Positions 31,896 to 43,245 are shown, numbered from the stretch's first letter. The stretch is 64,000 nucleotides of DNA from Flectonema sp. DT1601 (GCA_964019425.1 OZ025782.1:496001-560000); one strand, 5' to 3'. The notes: generated by a model not told the origin, from the letters alone. Numbers and translations are program-made.

Positions 31896-33322
31896 AGGAG
31901 TTAAGATCACTTACATGAGTTAACACAACACAGATACGAGAGTCGCAAACTGAGGTAACACTACCAATTCAACAAAAAATAATCAGGATCGGACACAAGG
32001 AGGAGAGTTCATTCTACCTCTCATTGTCCTTGCTGGTATCTTAAGTGTCTTGGTATCTCTTGTGTGTCGGTATCTCGGAAGTGCTGGTATCTCGTTTGTG
32101 CGTTGGTATCTCTTGCGTGTTGGTATCTCTTGCACATAAAAAAAAAAAATATTGAGTTAACATGATCAGTATTATTTAACATTAAAGACAGACCGGAACT
32201 ATTTGAAAATAAAATGTAGATGGGAAACAGTGAAAATTAAAATGAATGATAAAATTAAATGAGATTTATGACATAACAGACCAGATAGAGAGTAATAAAG
32301 GGAAAAGGAAAACGGGAAGGGTTTATTCACTTAGTTAAAGTTAAGACCGATTAGTCAGTTTAAGGTCTTGACTAGGACCAACAAAAAAAAAAAAATAAAT
32401 AAATAAATAAATAACGATCAAGCTGAGCTGATCTTGTTTTTATTAAAATAAGGGGAGCGGGAGGGATGGGAGGAATAAAGGAAAAAAAAAAGAAAAGGTC
32501 GATCAATTGGGTCTGATCGTCGAGAAGAAGAAGACAATTATTTTAAAGGTCGATCGGCATAGCCGATCGTTGAGAAAAAATAACCATATATAAATACAAT
32601 CAGTTTAAATTTAAAAAAAAAAAAAAAAAAAGATTAACGATCAAGCTGAGCTGATCTTGTTTTTATTAAAATAAGGGGAGCGGGAGGGATGGAAGGAATA
32701 AAGGAAAAAAAAAAAAAGGTCGATCAATTGGATCTGATCGTCGAGAAGAAGAAAACAATTATTTTAAAAAAATGATCGGTATAGCCGATCGTTGAGAAAA
32801 GAACAGATATAAATACAATCGGTTTTGGTGATCGACGAGTGGAGCGATCACTTGACAAGAAGGAAAAAAGAAAGGACCGATTAATTGGGGCTTTGGTTGT
32901 ATTCCCAAGGCATGTTTTTTTTTTTTTTTTTTTTATTATTCATTTACATTATTTTTTTTTTTTTTTTTTAAATTAATAATCACATTTTATTCAAAAATAT
33001 TTCATATTAGAGTAAAAGAAAAAGAAAAAAAAGAGATAAGAGAAAAAAAAAAAAAAAAAAAAAAACCATTGCTGGCCCCCTCACCACTCATAGAGGATGA
33101 GGAGGCCAGTAAGGCGTCACTCAAAAACTATGCCAAGCCTTGGGAACTTGGATTGGGGTTTAGACCATTTATAATTAACAATTAACAATTAACCTGATTA
33201 ACGTTATGATCTGACGGACATAAACATATCGATAAAATAATACAAACAAAAACGAACAATAAATAATAAATAAGCTAAAAAACTAAATAAACAAAGTGAT
33301 GTGAAAGTAAGGAAAAAGAGAA
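31896..33322 (-). other. Unique 3' UTR of R2-type LINE copy A, with two VNTRs
   Basis: Non-coding. On the plus strand it holds about six copies of an 18-20-bp repeat around GGTATCTC (32030-32136). There are two copies of a roughly 220-bp unit with GATC-containing palindromes (starting at 32411 and 32636), then A/T runs and a segment up to the ORF stop at 33323. The same sequence occurs inverted at 40039-41990, where the large unit is present about four times. Confidence 0.75.
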
Positions 33323-36300
33323 TTACAAGGGGGTGGAGTCACCGTGAACGTCATCAGCAGAACATCTCCTTCGATTGTAACGATATCTTGATGGAGGGGT
33401 TCGTTTTTTCAGAGTTGAACGCTCAGACTTTCTCGGCGGAGTTTCATTTTCCTCATGTTCTTCTGTGTCTGGCGGACTCAAACCTTCTGCCCATGAAGCT
33501 AATTGGAACTTCAGGGCCGCAATTTGAGACCGTGCCAAGGCGAGTTGAGCATTTAAATCGCTCGCCAGTCCCGTTAACATCATGGATTGCTCAAGCTGCT
33601 CTGCGTGAGTTGTACACCGTTGGTGATTCAGCTCCGAGAGGCGAAGTTGGGCATCCAGAAGTTGTTCTGAGAGCTCTGCCGCTTTCTCGTTTGTTTCGAG
33701 AGAGTCATCTACTGCTCGACAGTAATTCTCGAGTAAGTCAATCCTACCCTCGGACCATTGTCTCGCAATAGGTGTATTCTCTTTAACGGAGATAACGTGA
33801 CTTTCTTGTCGTAAAATCTTGGTCGGCGTGCGGTCGAGAGCTTCACTCTGCGGCATTGTCGGAGGAATTGAAGCTAGAGGACAAAGAGGGGTGATATAAT
33901 TAAGGGTAGGGATAAGGGGTTTAATAAGAGGAGTAAAAAGACTACTCGTAGTTGTAAAGAGCGAGAGGTAGTTCTTTGCTATCTTCATCATAGCAACAGA
34001 TTCATACAGAACGGGGGTTCGGGGGGAAACTTGTTGACTAAAGTGGGTCATACGGGGACGCGCGGCACGCAAACTCTCGACCTCCTGTTGAGTATAGAAA
34101 AGTCTTATTTTACTTTCTCTTTCCTCATTACATTTGGTCTCCAATTCGTTCGACAGAAGAACAAACCTTTGATGGTAATTAAAGAGCGCCATTTCCGATA
34201 GGTCTGCTCTCTGAGTCAGATTTGCGAGCTCACGTTTCCTGTAATCTTCCACTAAGTCATATTGTCGAACTAGTGCAGAAAGAGAAGTCTTCGATTCATC
34301 GCGTTCTGCTGTTAACCGTTGAATTACTCCTTCCAGAAGTTCATATTCTTTTCTATCTTTTTCAATAATTAAAACAGGGGGCGCAGGAGGAAGTGAGGAT
34401 GGATCCTGGTTGGTAGCTTTGATCTCAACAGGTAATCCATTTAGTAACTGCTTGTCTTTCTCGAGGGAGGCTGACATCGCATTAAAGTAAAATAAAAATA
34501 GAACATAAAAAATTCGTTCTTTCATTTGCTCTAATTCGTTTTCTAAAATCTGGCATTTCAAGGAAAGTTTCAGCCTTAATTTTCCTTCTTTTTTTTTGTA
34601 CAAGGGGGTTTGAGAACCCATGTCAGATTGAGTTCTTATCACTATAGCGAAATCAGCAGGAAGTGTTTGCGATCCCGTTGACATGAGTTCAGGTGGGGGA
34701 GTCTGGAAAGAGATGGAAGAAATAGAAGAGAATGACAAGGAGAGTCCAGTGAGCTCATCCTCATCTAACAAAACAGAAGGGGCCGGGGAGGAAGAACCAT
34801 TGGCAATAAGTAGAATAGAAAGAGCCGATGCGTAACAAGTTTGCCAGATAAAACATTTCTCAAGCCACGATCTTTCAATGGTGAGCTTTTCGATCGTTTT
34901 CAGTTTTGTTACTTTGTGGATTTTGACTTCTTCCACAGGGAAGATTTCTTTACCATCTTTTATAAAACTTGCAGTGGCAGGTTCTTCTTTAATGCTGCGC
35001 ATTAGTGGTCTTGAATGCCACGTGGGGAGGTTCCTCGTCTGGAACAGAACATATGAGCACTGTCTGGCGATTCTGGTGCATTCACAAAATAAAGCTTTTG
35101 TTGGTGCTAAAGGTGAACCGATGTGACGTGTCCAGATGTTCAGCTGGTCCATGCAGATGTTTCCTCGTACGCCAACTTCAATAGTAAAAATGTTACAGTC
35201 GAAGCCATTAGCGATGATCGAGTCTCTTAGCTTTAGGTATTTCTTTTCCTTTAAGACATGAGAGGTTTCGAAACGATCTTCATTTGGACACGTCAGCTCC
35301 AGAATCAGTGCTCTTTTCGCAAAAAAAGAATAAATAAAAATGTCTGGTCTTAGAGAGGACGAGACATGGCACACTTCAAGAGGAACAATTAGGCGGTTAT
35401 CACCGACATCGTCGAGGATGACCCAATCATTCGCTAGTGAAAGTTCGCCTGTCTCTTTAGAAATTCTTTCTAGGGGTTTATTTTCCCCCGTTTTTAAAAA
35501 AGTTTGAGAGGGAGGCGGGAGGTTTTCTTTTCTTTTGTTGGCTTTTATTATCAACTCTTCCAAGAAGATAACAATGCGTTTTAGAACGCTGTCGTGACGC
35601 CACGTGAACCTCCCTTGTGTTAAAGAGACAGGACAGCCTGTTAAGACATGCCTGAGGGTAGGATTCACTTTGCCACACAAAACACAATTTTGGTCCACAT
35701 TGGTGATGTTCCACCTCTTTAAATTATCTTGTGAGGGGAGGGTGTTTGTAACCGCTTTCAGTTGAAATGAGATATAGGCAGGATTTCCCTCCCTAAGTAC
35801 CTTATTCCAGGTGAAGTCGTTTATCATACATTTAGACCACTCCTTCCACTGACCTTGGACTTGTAATTTATTCAAAGAGTTCAGTAGTTCATCTGTGGCT
35901 TCCACTTCAAAACGCTTAAGGAGATCGGGGCGAGTAGTACGTAGATCGCGCAATCGGTGACCAAGACCAGCTGATTGCTTCGCAAGAGAACGGTAAGAAA
36001 AAAACTTAATAAGGCGCTCCCACTCAGCAGAAGCTGAAAACTTTTTCGACCAGTTGGACGATTTCTCCATAATAACATTGTAGACACCGTGCATGTCAGA
36101 GTCCTGTGAGGATCTGAGGATGTCTAGTTTAATTGATTGCGCTTGTTTATATAGCGTCTCAACTCTTTTGTGTCTGAGACCAACAGTGTTCTTTGAACCG
36201 GTAAAAAGGATGACTGTGTTCGCAGAGCGGACAAATCCCCACCATTTCTTCAAAAAAGGTTTAATAATTTTGTCCATTTTTTTGGCAAAAGGGAGAGATA

Positions 36301-38590
36301 AGTCATGGATCATTAAACTCCATGTTAACCTTGACAATAACAAGTGTTGGACAGACCAAGCCTTCTGAGACCCATATAGTGGCATGGCGTCGACTTTTTT
36401 TAAAAAATTCCTGGTAAAAGTGGTCAGGCGCTCTCGCAATTTCTGTTCTTTGGCGTTCGGCTCAAACCAACGCCCGAGGTATTTGAACTCTCCAGCTTCC
36501 TGGAGATTCGTAATCGGAACATTGTTAATCTTCAGGTCCGGGTTAGCTGGTTTCCCTTGTACAAAGCTGTGGGCAATGCATTTCTGGGGTTTCGCTTTCA
36601 TACCACGAGACCAGGAAAGAAACTGTTCGAGCGACTTGATTAGCAATTTTGCCCCCGCCTTTGATGACGTGGTAAGTTGTAAATCATCAGCAAAAGCTGC
36701 AACTAATAGTTGGAGGGATTTATTGTTAAACTCGTAGGCTTCCTGTTGATGAACTGCTAAGGAAAAGAGCAGTAGTTGGAATACCAAATTAAAAAGGGTT
36801 GGGGAGGAAACGCAGCCTTGAAAGACACCAACTTCAAAAGGGATAGTGGGCGTCAGGCCTTCTCCAACTCTGATTTGGACGCGCATGGAGGAATAATACC
36901 TTTTATAGAAACCGATTATTCTTTCGTGAATTCCGAAATATTTTAAAGCAAAGAAAATTAATTGATGTTTGACTGATCCGAAAGCATCTGCCAAATCCAC
37001 CCAGACAATTGTTAGGTTTTTCCGGAGAGCTTTCACTTCTTTAAAAATCTCTGAGGTGATCGTGGCATGTTCGATACACCCAGAGACACCTTTCCTAAAG
37101 CCTTTTTGAAAATTAAATTTAGAAAGAGTGTGGTTTGCGACGGCTTCCTGAATGACCGTATTAAAAATTTTCCCGTCGCAGTTGCCCACAGCTATCGGTC
37201 TCGTTTTCGAGATGTCTTTCCCATCGGAGTTGGGCTTTGGGAGCATTGTTACAAATGCTAAGCCCCAACTATCCGGATAGGCCTTGAGTTCGAAAATTCT
37301 CTTTAATACCTTGTAAAGTGCTTCCATAAAAGTTGGGACCTTTTTCCATACAACATAAGGTATGCAATTGGGACCAGGGGCACATTTGTTTTTTTTCTTT
37401 GATAAGAGAATACCAAACTGTTCGAAGCTCGGGAACTGGATATCATCCATTGTCTTGTAGTCAGACTTAGGTAAAAAAGAGGGATGGGTGAAATCAGTTT
37501 TTTTTTTTTCATTGTCACAATAATTGTTTTTAAAATGTTCAATTATTTTTTCCTCTGGAATATCAAGGGAGGGGGGTTGAGGATCTTCTTTTTGGAGTTC
37601 TTCTTTTATGGCAGTAAACGGATTTTGACGAAATTTATCTTGTAATTTTTTGAATAAATTTTTCTTTTCTAAATTCCGATACATTCGGAAAATCCTTTTC
37701 ATTCTCGTTCTTGCCTCTTTCCATTTGACAGCGTTCTCTATAGAAGGCCCAGATTTGCGGAGCTCCTGTCTTAGCTGTTTCATTTCCAGACGACATTCAA
37801 GTTTTTCTTGGTCGAGGATGACCTCTTCCCTTGATTTCTGTTTGCGGGGTAAATTCCGCTTTGTTTCTTCAAAGAAACTGCTACAAATTTGATAAACCGT
37901 TTTGAGTAGTTTATCAAGTTGGTCGGCAGGTTTTAAAGAGTTTTCTGTTTCGACGGTGAAAGTTTGGAGTTTTTCTGTAGCAGAAACGTCGATGTCCTTC
38001 CATTCAGTTCCAAAAGATCGGAATTTGAGACGAGACGGGTGTAACGGGGTAAAAGTGGGTGTTGTAGAGTTACAAGGAACGAAAGCTGTTTGTGAAGTTT
38101 TAAAATCTACAGATTCTCCTACAAAGGGAGGTTCCAGGTCTGAATTATTCCCTGTGAGGGGAGACAGAGGTGTACCTTTACATGTACCGTTAGCACAGTG
38201 TTTCGCTCTCGTAGCGATACTTTTGAAAAGCTTACCACATTCTGGACAAGGTAAGTGGTAACAATCTTTAACTTGGGAGTGGGTAGATGGGGGAAAACGT
38301 GACTTATAGTCCTTAAATTCTTTACTAAACTTACAGTTACGTCTAAAATGCGCAACTGGACCTTTGAGGTATGTCTCAAAACATAAAGGACATTTGGCTA
38401 CTAAAGTTTTATCCCCATCCAGAGCCGATCTCGAAATAGCCTCTTGTAAAGCCTCGGGGGCTGGGTTGGCTGAGAGATGGTTGCCAGTATCTTTATGACA
38501 CCGCCGGCCCGGTGTTTCTTTTTTTTTTTGTTGTGAAGTAGCAATAATAAAAAAAAAAAAAAAATAGAAAAGAGAATGGCTCAGAAACAA
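33323..38590 (-). CDS. R2-type LINE protein: zinc fingers, RT, CCHC, restriction-like endonuclease, coiled-coil tail
   Basis: The open frame covers 1,755 codons but has no ATG before the N-terminal domains; it opens at a TTG at 38590, so the true start or a spliced leader is unknown. Two Cys/His fingers lie at about residues 67-86 and 115-137. The RT spans about 430-700 (APGPNCIPY, KTRPIAVGN, VWVDLADAFGS, GVFQGCVSSP, FADD near 633). A CCHC knuckle starts near 967 (CVLCGK..H....C). A PD-(D/E)xK endonuclease lies near 1060-1140 (RPDIFIY, LILELTCPNED, KYLKL). These match R2/CRE-type LINEs, which nick a specific target and copy their RNA onto it. Beyond residue 1150 there are about 600 further residues, largely coiled coil with a basic Arg-rich end, which such proteins normally lack. 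Confidence 0.85.
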   Translation of the reverse strand: MFLSHSLFYFFFFFIIATSQQKKKETPGRRCHKDTGNHLSANPAPEALQEAISRSALDGDKTLVAKCPLCFETYLKGPVAHFRRNCKFSKEFKDYKSRFPPSTHSQVKDCYHLPCPECGKLFKSIATRAKHCANGTCKGTPLSPLTGNNSDLEPPFVGESVDFKTSQTAFVPCNSTTPTFTPLHPSRLKFRSFGTEWKDIDVSATEKLQTFTVETENSLKPADQLDKLLKTVYQICSSFFEETKRNLPRKQKSREEVILDQEKLECRLEMKQLRQELRKSGPSIENAVKWKEARTRMKRIFRMYRNLEKKNLFKKLQDKFRQNPFTAIKEELQKEDPQPPSLDIPEEKIIEHFKNNYCDNEKKKTDFTHPSFLPKSDYKTMDDIQFPSFEQFGILLSKKKNKCAPGPNCIPYVVWKKVPTFMEALYKVLKRIFELKAYPDSWGLAFVTMLPKPNSDGKDISKTRPIAVGNCDGKIFNTVIQEAVANHTLSKFNFQKGFRKGVSGCIEHATITSEIFKEVKALRKNLTIVWVDLADAFGSVKHQLIFFALKYFGIHERIIGFYKRYYSSMRVQIRVGEGLTPTIPFEVGVFQGCVSSPTLFNLVFQLLLFSLAVHQQEAYEFNNKSLQLLVAAFADDLQLTTSSKAGAKLLIKSLEQFLSWSRGMKAKPQKCIAHSFVQGKPANPDLKINNVPITNLQEAGEFKYLGRWFEPNAKEQKLRERLTTFTRNFLKKVDAMPLYGSQKAWSVQHLLLSRLTWSLMIHDLSLPFAKKMDKIIKPFLKKWWGFVRSANTVILFTGSKNTVGLRHKRVETLYKQAQSIKLDILRSSQDSDMHGVYNVIMEKSSNWSKKFSASAEWERLIKFFSYRSLAKQSAGLGHRLRDLRTTRPDLLKRFEVEATDELLNSLNKLQVQGQWKEWSKCMINDFTWNKVLREGNPAYISFQLKAVTNTLPSQDNLKRWNITNVDQNCVLCGKVNPTLRHVLTGCPVSLTQGRFTWRHDSVLKRIVIFLEELIIKANKRKENLPPPSQTFLKTGENKPLERISKETGELSLANDWVILDDVGDNRLIVPLEVCHVSSSLRPDIFIYSFFAKRALILELTCPNEDRFETSHVLKEKKYLKLRDSIIANGFDCNIFTIEVGVRGNICMDQLNIWTRHIGSPLAPTKALFCECTRIARQCSYVLFQTRNLPTWHSRPLMRSIKEEPATASFIKDGKEIFPVEEVKIHKVTKLKTIEKLTIERSWLEKCFIWQTCYASALSILLIANGSSSPAPSVLLDEDELTGLSLSFSSISSISFQTPPPELMSTGSQTLPADFAIVIRTQSDMGSQTPLYKKKEGKLRLKLSLKCQILENELEQMKERIFYVLFLFYFNAMSASLEKDKQLLNGLPVEIKATNQDPSSLPPAPPVLIIEKDRKEYELLEGVIQRLTAERDESKTSLSALVRQYDLVEDYRKRELANLTQRADLSEMALFNYHQRFVLLSNELETKCNEERESKIRLFYTQQEVESLRAARPRMTHFSQQVSPRTPVLYESVAMMKIAKNYLSLFTTTSSLFTPLIKPLIPTLNYITPLCPLASIPPTMPQSEALDRTPTKILRQESHVISVKENTPIARQWSEGRIDLLENYCRAVDDSLETNEKAAELSEQLLDAQLRLSELNHQRCTTHAEQLEQSMMLTGLASDLNAQLALARSQIAALKFQLASWAEGLSPPDTEEHEENETPPRKSERSTLKKRTPPSRYRYNRRRCSADDVHGDSTPL

Positions 38591-38906
38591 TATCGATGAG
38601 TTAAGATCTTTTTTTTTAAACTAATTCTTTTTTTTTTAATTTCGGGCAGCTAACCCTAGAGTTTTTTTTTGGTAAATACTGTTTAAAGGAAAACGAGCTA
38701 CGCTCTAAAACAGAAAAATCGGAGTAACTACTTGTTTATAATATATATTTTGATAAATAATGTGGTTGGCAAATGAATGCCGAAGAGGCAACTTGAGAAA
38801 AGCAATTGGATGAGAAGAAACATTGGGTCTTATAAAGCAAAGGAGATAGAGGGGCCTAAAAAGACCGCAGAGTGGATAGCTCCACAAAAGGCTGAATTCG
38901 ATAGAG
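38591..38906. other. Region between LINE copy A ORF and block T copy 2
   Basis: 316 bp with A/T runs and no clear gene. It may hold the 5' UTR of LINE copy A or flanking target DNA; the 5' edge of the LINE could not be fixed because the other copies are 5'-truncated. Confidence 0.5.
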
Positions 38907-39085
38907 TGGGAAGTAACGGACTGGGAGCTTTTGGCTCCTGCCCTATTCCCGATGTAAACTTTCTTTTTATTTTTTTTTTTTTTTTAACAGGCCCAGAGGG
39001 CGACAATGACTGTTGCTGACCAAGGAATAATATTCAAATGAATTTTCGTTTCAAAGAAACGAACAGAATTAAGAGAGAGGCAGAG

Positions 39086-39116
<31 letters not shown>

Positions 39117-39297
39117 AAAAAATATGAAGAGGAAATAATCAAACATGAAAAAAATAAAAAAAAAAAATAAAATATAAATAAAAAACGTTGTATGAAAAAG
39201 GAAAAAAAAAAAAAAAAAAAAAAAAAAAGACCAGAAAAGGAAAGAGAAAATGAAAAGGTATAATATTATTGTGGGGATATGAGGATAGCAGGGAGAT

Positions 39298-39328
<31 letters not shown>

Positions 39329-39534
39329 ATTTATTATTTAAAAAAAAGGAAACAATCAGTTTAGCGTCTCGATCGGGACGGAAAATAGAAATTAATCGAC
39401 ATAGTCGATCGATAGAAAAAAAAACAATGATAACATTGTTTATTCATTTTTTTTTTTTTTTTTTTTTTTAAATCCTTTTAATTATTTTAAAGAAAAAACA
39501 ATCAGTTTAGCGTCTTGACCAGGACGGAAAATAG
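38907..39534 (-). mobile_element. R2-type LINE tail fragment: block T plus about 1.5 satellite units
   Basis: Near-identical to 27588-28190 in sequence and order. It breaks off within a satellite unit at 39534 and joins, through about three unassigned bases, the coding end of an oppositely oriented LINE copy. Its outer edge at 38907 reads AGTGGGAAGTAACGG, as at other T ends. It is either a very short 5'-truncated insertion or one arm of a head-to-head double insertion. Confidence 0.75.
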
Positions 39535-39537
39535 CCA

Positions 39538-40038
39538 ACCAAGATTTTACGACAAGAGAGTCACGTTATCTCCGTTAAAGAGAATACACCTATTGCGAGA
39601 CAATGGTCCGAGGGTAGGATTGACTTACTCGAGAATTACTGTCGAGCAGTAGATGACTCTCTCGAAACAAACGAGAAAGCGGCAGAGCTCTCAGAACAAC
39701 TTCTGGATGCCCAACTTCGCCTCTCGGAGCTGAATCACCAACGGTGTACAACTCACGCAGAGCAGCTTGAGCAATCCATGATGTTAACGGGACTGGCGAG
39801 CGATTTAAATGCTCAACTCGCCTTGGCACGGTCTCAAATTGCGGCCCTGAAGTTCCAATTAGCTTCATGGGCAGAAGGTTTGAGTCCGCCAGACACAGAA
39901 GAACATGAGGAAAATGAAACTCCGCCGAGAAAGTCTGAGCGTTCAACTCTGAAAAAACGAACCCCTCCATCAAGATACCGTTACAATCGAAGGAGATGTT
40001 CTGCTGATGACGTTCACGGTGACTCCACCCCCTTGTAA
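39538..40038 (+). pseudogene. C-terminal fragment of the R2-type LINE ORF
   Basis: An open frame of 166 codons that reproduces the coiled-coil and basic C-terminus of the protein at 33323-38590 (for example KENTPIARQW, ELSEQLLDAQLRLSEL, SRYRYNRRRC) almost without change. RT and endonuclease are absent, so it is not functional by itself. The near-identity shows that copies A and B are of similar, recent age. Confidence 0.85.
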
Positions 40039-41990
40039 TTCTCTTTTTCCTTACTTTCACATCACTTTGTTTATTTAGTTTTTTAGCTTATTTATTATTT
40101 ATTGTTCGTTTTTGTTTGTATTATTTTATCGATATGTTTATGTCCGTCAGATCATAACGTTAATCAGGTTAATTGTTAATTGTTAATTATAAATGGTCTA
40201 AACCCCAATCCAAGTTCCCAAGGCTTGGCATAGATTTGAGTGACGCCTTACTGGCCTCCTCATCCTCTATGAGTGGTGAGGGGGCCAGCAATGGTTTTTT
40301 TTTTTTTTTTTTTTCTCTTATTTCTTTTTTTCTTTTTCTTTTACTCTAATATGAAATATTTTTGAACAAAATGTGATTATTAATTTAAAAAAAAAAAAAA
40401 AAAATAATAATGTAAATGAATAATAAAAAAAAAAAAAAAAAAACATGCCTTGGGAATACAACCAAAGCCCCAATTAATCGGTCCTTTCTTTTTCCTTCTT
40501 GTCAAGTGATCGCTCCACTCGTCGATCACCAAAACCGATTGTATTTATATCTGTTCTTTTCTCAACGATCGGCTATACCGACCATTTTTTTTTATAAATA
40601 ATTGTTTTCTTCTTCTCGACGATCAGATCCAATTGATCGACCTTTTTTTTTTTTTTTTTTTTCCTTTATTCCTTCCATCCCTCCCGCTCCCCTAATTTTA
40701 AATAAAAACAGGATCAGCTCAGCTTGATCGTTAATCTTTTTTTCTTTTTTTAATTTAAACTGATTGTATTTATATCTGTTTATTTTTCTCGACGATCGGC
40801 TATACCGATCAACCTTTAAAATAATTTCTTCTTCTCGACGATCAGATCCAATTGATCAACCTTTTCTTTTTTTTTCCTCTATTCCTTCCATCCCTCCCGC
40901 TCCCCTATTTGTAATAAAAACAAGAGCAGCTCAGCTTGATCGTTAATCTTTTTTTCTTTTTTTAATTTAAACTGATTGTATTTATATCTGTTTATTTTTC
41001 TCAACGATCGGCTATACCGATCAACCTTTAAAATAATTTCTTCTTCTCGACGATCAGATCCAATTGATCAACCTTTTCTTTTTTTTTCCTCTATTCCTTC
41101 CATCCCTCCCGCTCCCCTATTTGTAATAAAAACAAGATCAGCTCAGCTTGATCGTTAATCTTTTTTTCTTTTTTTAATTTAAACTGATTGTATTTATATC
41201 TGTTTATTTTTCTCAACGATCGGCTATACCGATCAACCTTTAAAATAATTTCTTCTTCTCGACGATCAGATCCAATTGATCAACCTTTTCTTTTTTTTTC
41301 CTCTATTCCTCCCATCCCTCCCGCTCCCCTATTTGTAATAAAAACAAGATCAGCTCAGCTTGATCGTTAATTTTTTTTTCTTTCTTTTTTGTTGGTCCTA
41401 GTCAAGACCTTAAACTGACTAACCGGTCTTAATTTTAAATAAGTGTTAACCTAGTTTCTCTTTTCCTTTTCAATTTCCTTTTAATACTCTCTATCTGGTC
41501 TGTTATGTCATATTTCTCATTTAATTTTATCATCCATTTTACTTTTCACTGTTTCCCATCTACATTTTATTTTCAAATAGTTACGGTCTGTTAAAAAAAA
41601 AAAAAAAGTTTAAATAAGTTAAATTGAACATGTTAACTCAATTCCTCAATTCTTCCGTCATGGTCATGACATTCTTTTTCGTTTCTCCAATGCACAAGAG
41701 ATACCATCACTCATGAGATACCAACGCACATACGAGATACCAGCACTCCAGAGATACCGACACGCTAGAGATACCAAGTCACTTGAGATACCTCCTTGTA
41801 AATTAATTCCCGGTATTTCAAATTTGAATTGATAGTGTCAACTCTGCTTGCTGCTCTTGTTAATGTGTTGTCTCCTGAAAGTGATCTTAACTCCTGTAAA
41901 AAGAAAAAAAAAAAGAAATCAAAAAAGAAGAATTTTCAAACGAAGTTATAACAACCCCTACCACCCATTATGTTCAATTCCGCTTGTTTT
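40039..41990 (+). repeat. 3' UTR of LINE copy B with a 212-bp VNTR and GAGATACC repeats
   Basis: Non-coding. The 212-bp unit is recognised by AGCTCAGCTTGATCGTTAAT at about 40713, 40927, 41139 and 41351. Each unit carries GATC-rich palindromes (for example CGATCGGCTATACCGATC). Short GAGATACC repeats follow at 41694-41796. About 90 bp before the satellite (41900-41990) has no counterpart in copy A. Confidence 0.8.
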
Positions 41991-42818
41991 TTTTTTTTTT
42001 TTAAAACAAAAAAAAAAATAAAAAATTATAAAAGATTAAACAATGTTATCATTGTATTTTTATCGATCGACTATGTCGATTACTTTCTATTTTCCGTCCT
42101 GGTCAAGACGCTAAACTGATTGTTTTTTTTTTTTTTTTTCAAAATTAATAAAAAAGAATATAAAAAAAAAAATAAAAAAAAGAATAAACAATGTTATCAT
42201 TGTTTTTTTATCATTCGACTTTGTCGACTAATTTCTATTTTCCGTTTTTCTTCTTAAAAAATAAATAAAAAGAATTTAAAAAAAAAAAAAAAAAAAAAAG
42301 AATAAACAATGTTATCATTGTTTTTTTATCGATCGACTATGTCGATTACTTTCTATTTTCCGTCCTGGTCAAGACGCTAAACTGATTGTTTTTTTTTTTT
42401 TCAAAATTAATAAAAAAGAATAAAAAAAAAAAAATAAAAAAAAGAATAAACAATGTTATCATTGTTTTTTTATCGTTCGACTTTGTCGACTAATTTCTAT
42501 TTTCCGTTTTTTTTTTTCTTTAAAAATAAATAAAAAGAATTTAAAAAAAAAAAAAAAAAAAAGAATAAACAATGTTATCATTGTTTTTTTATCGATCGAC
42601 TTTGTCGACTAATTTCTATTTTCCGTCCTGGTCAAGACGCTAAACTGATTGTTTTTTCTAAATAAATAAAAAGAATAAAAAAAAAAATAAAAAAAAAAGA
42701 TTAAACAATGTTATCATTGTTTTTTTTTATCGATCGACTATGTCGATTACTTTCTATTTTCCGTCCTGGTCAGGACGCTAAACTGATTGTTTTTTCTTTA
42801 AAAAATAAATAAAAAGAA

Positions 42819-42849
<31 letters not shown>

Positions 42850-43245
42850 TAAACAATGTTATCATTGTTTTTTTATCGATCGTCTATGTCGATCACTTTC
42901 TATTTCCCGTCCTGGTCAGGACGCTAAACTGATTGTTTTTTCTTTAAAAATAAATAAAAAGAATAAAAAAAAAAAAAAAAGGAATAAACAATGTTATCAT
43001 TGTTTTTATTTTATCGATCGACTATGTCGATTACTTTCTATTTTCCGTCCTGGTCAAGACGCTAAACTGATTGTTTTTTCTTTAAAAAATAAAAAGAAGG
43101 ATTTAAAAAAAAAAAAAAAAAAAAAAAAAGAATAAACAATGTTATCATTGTTTTATTTTATCGATCGACTATGTCGATCACTTTCTATTTTTCGTCCTGG
43201 TCAAGACGCTAAACTGATTGTTTTTTCTTTAAAAATAATAAAAAG

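Larger units (their letters stand above)
27582..38906 (-). mobile_element. R2-type LINE copy A (about 11 kb) with a satellite-bearing 3' tail
   Basis: Read on the minus strand: a 5' region (38906-38591, boundary uncertain), one long ORF (38590-33323), a unique 3' UTR with tandem repeats (33322-31896), a satellite array (31895-28021) and the terminal block T (28020-27582). The order ORF end, UTR, satellite, T is repeated in the same order and relative orientation at 39538-44947, which is why the tail is assigned to the element rather than to chance neighbours. No poly(A) tail is seen. The 3' junction cuts the gag region of YR copy 4, and the matching gag remainder is not found on the other side, so the locus has been rearranged since. 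Confidence 0.65.

Noticed and set aside
33301-33771. 156-codon plus-strand frame (and 39590-40060 minus)
   Set aside because: Exact antisense of the coiled-coil end of the R2-type LINE protein.
38640-38670. Telomere-like CTAACCCTA near 38650
   Set aside because: A single occurrence with no tandem repetition.
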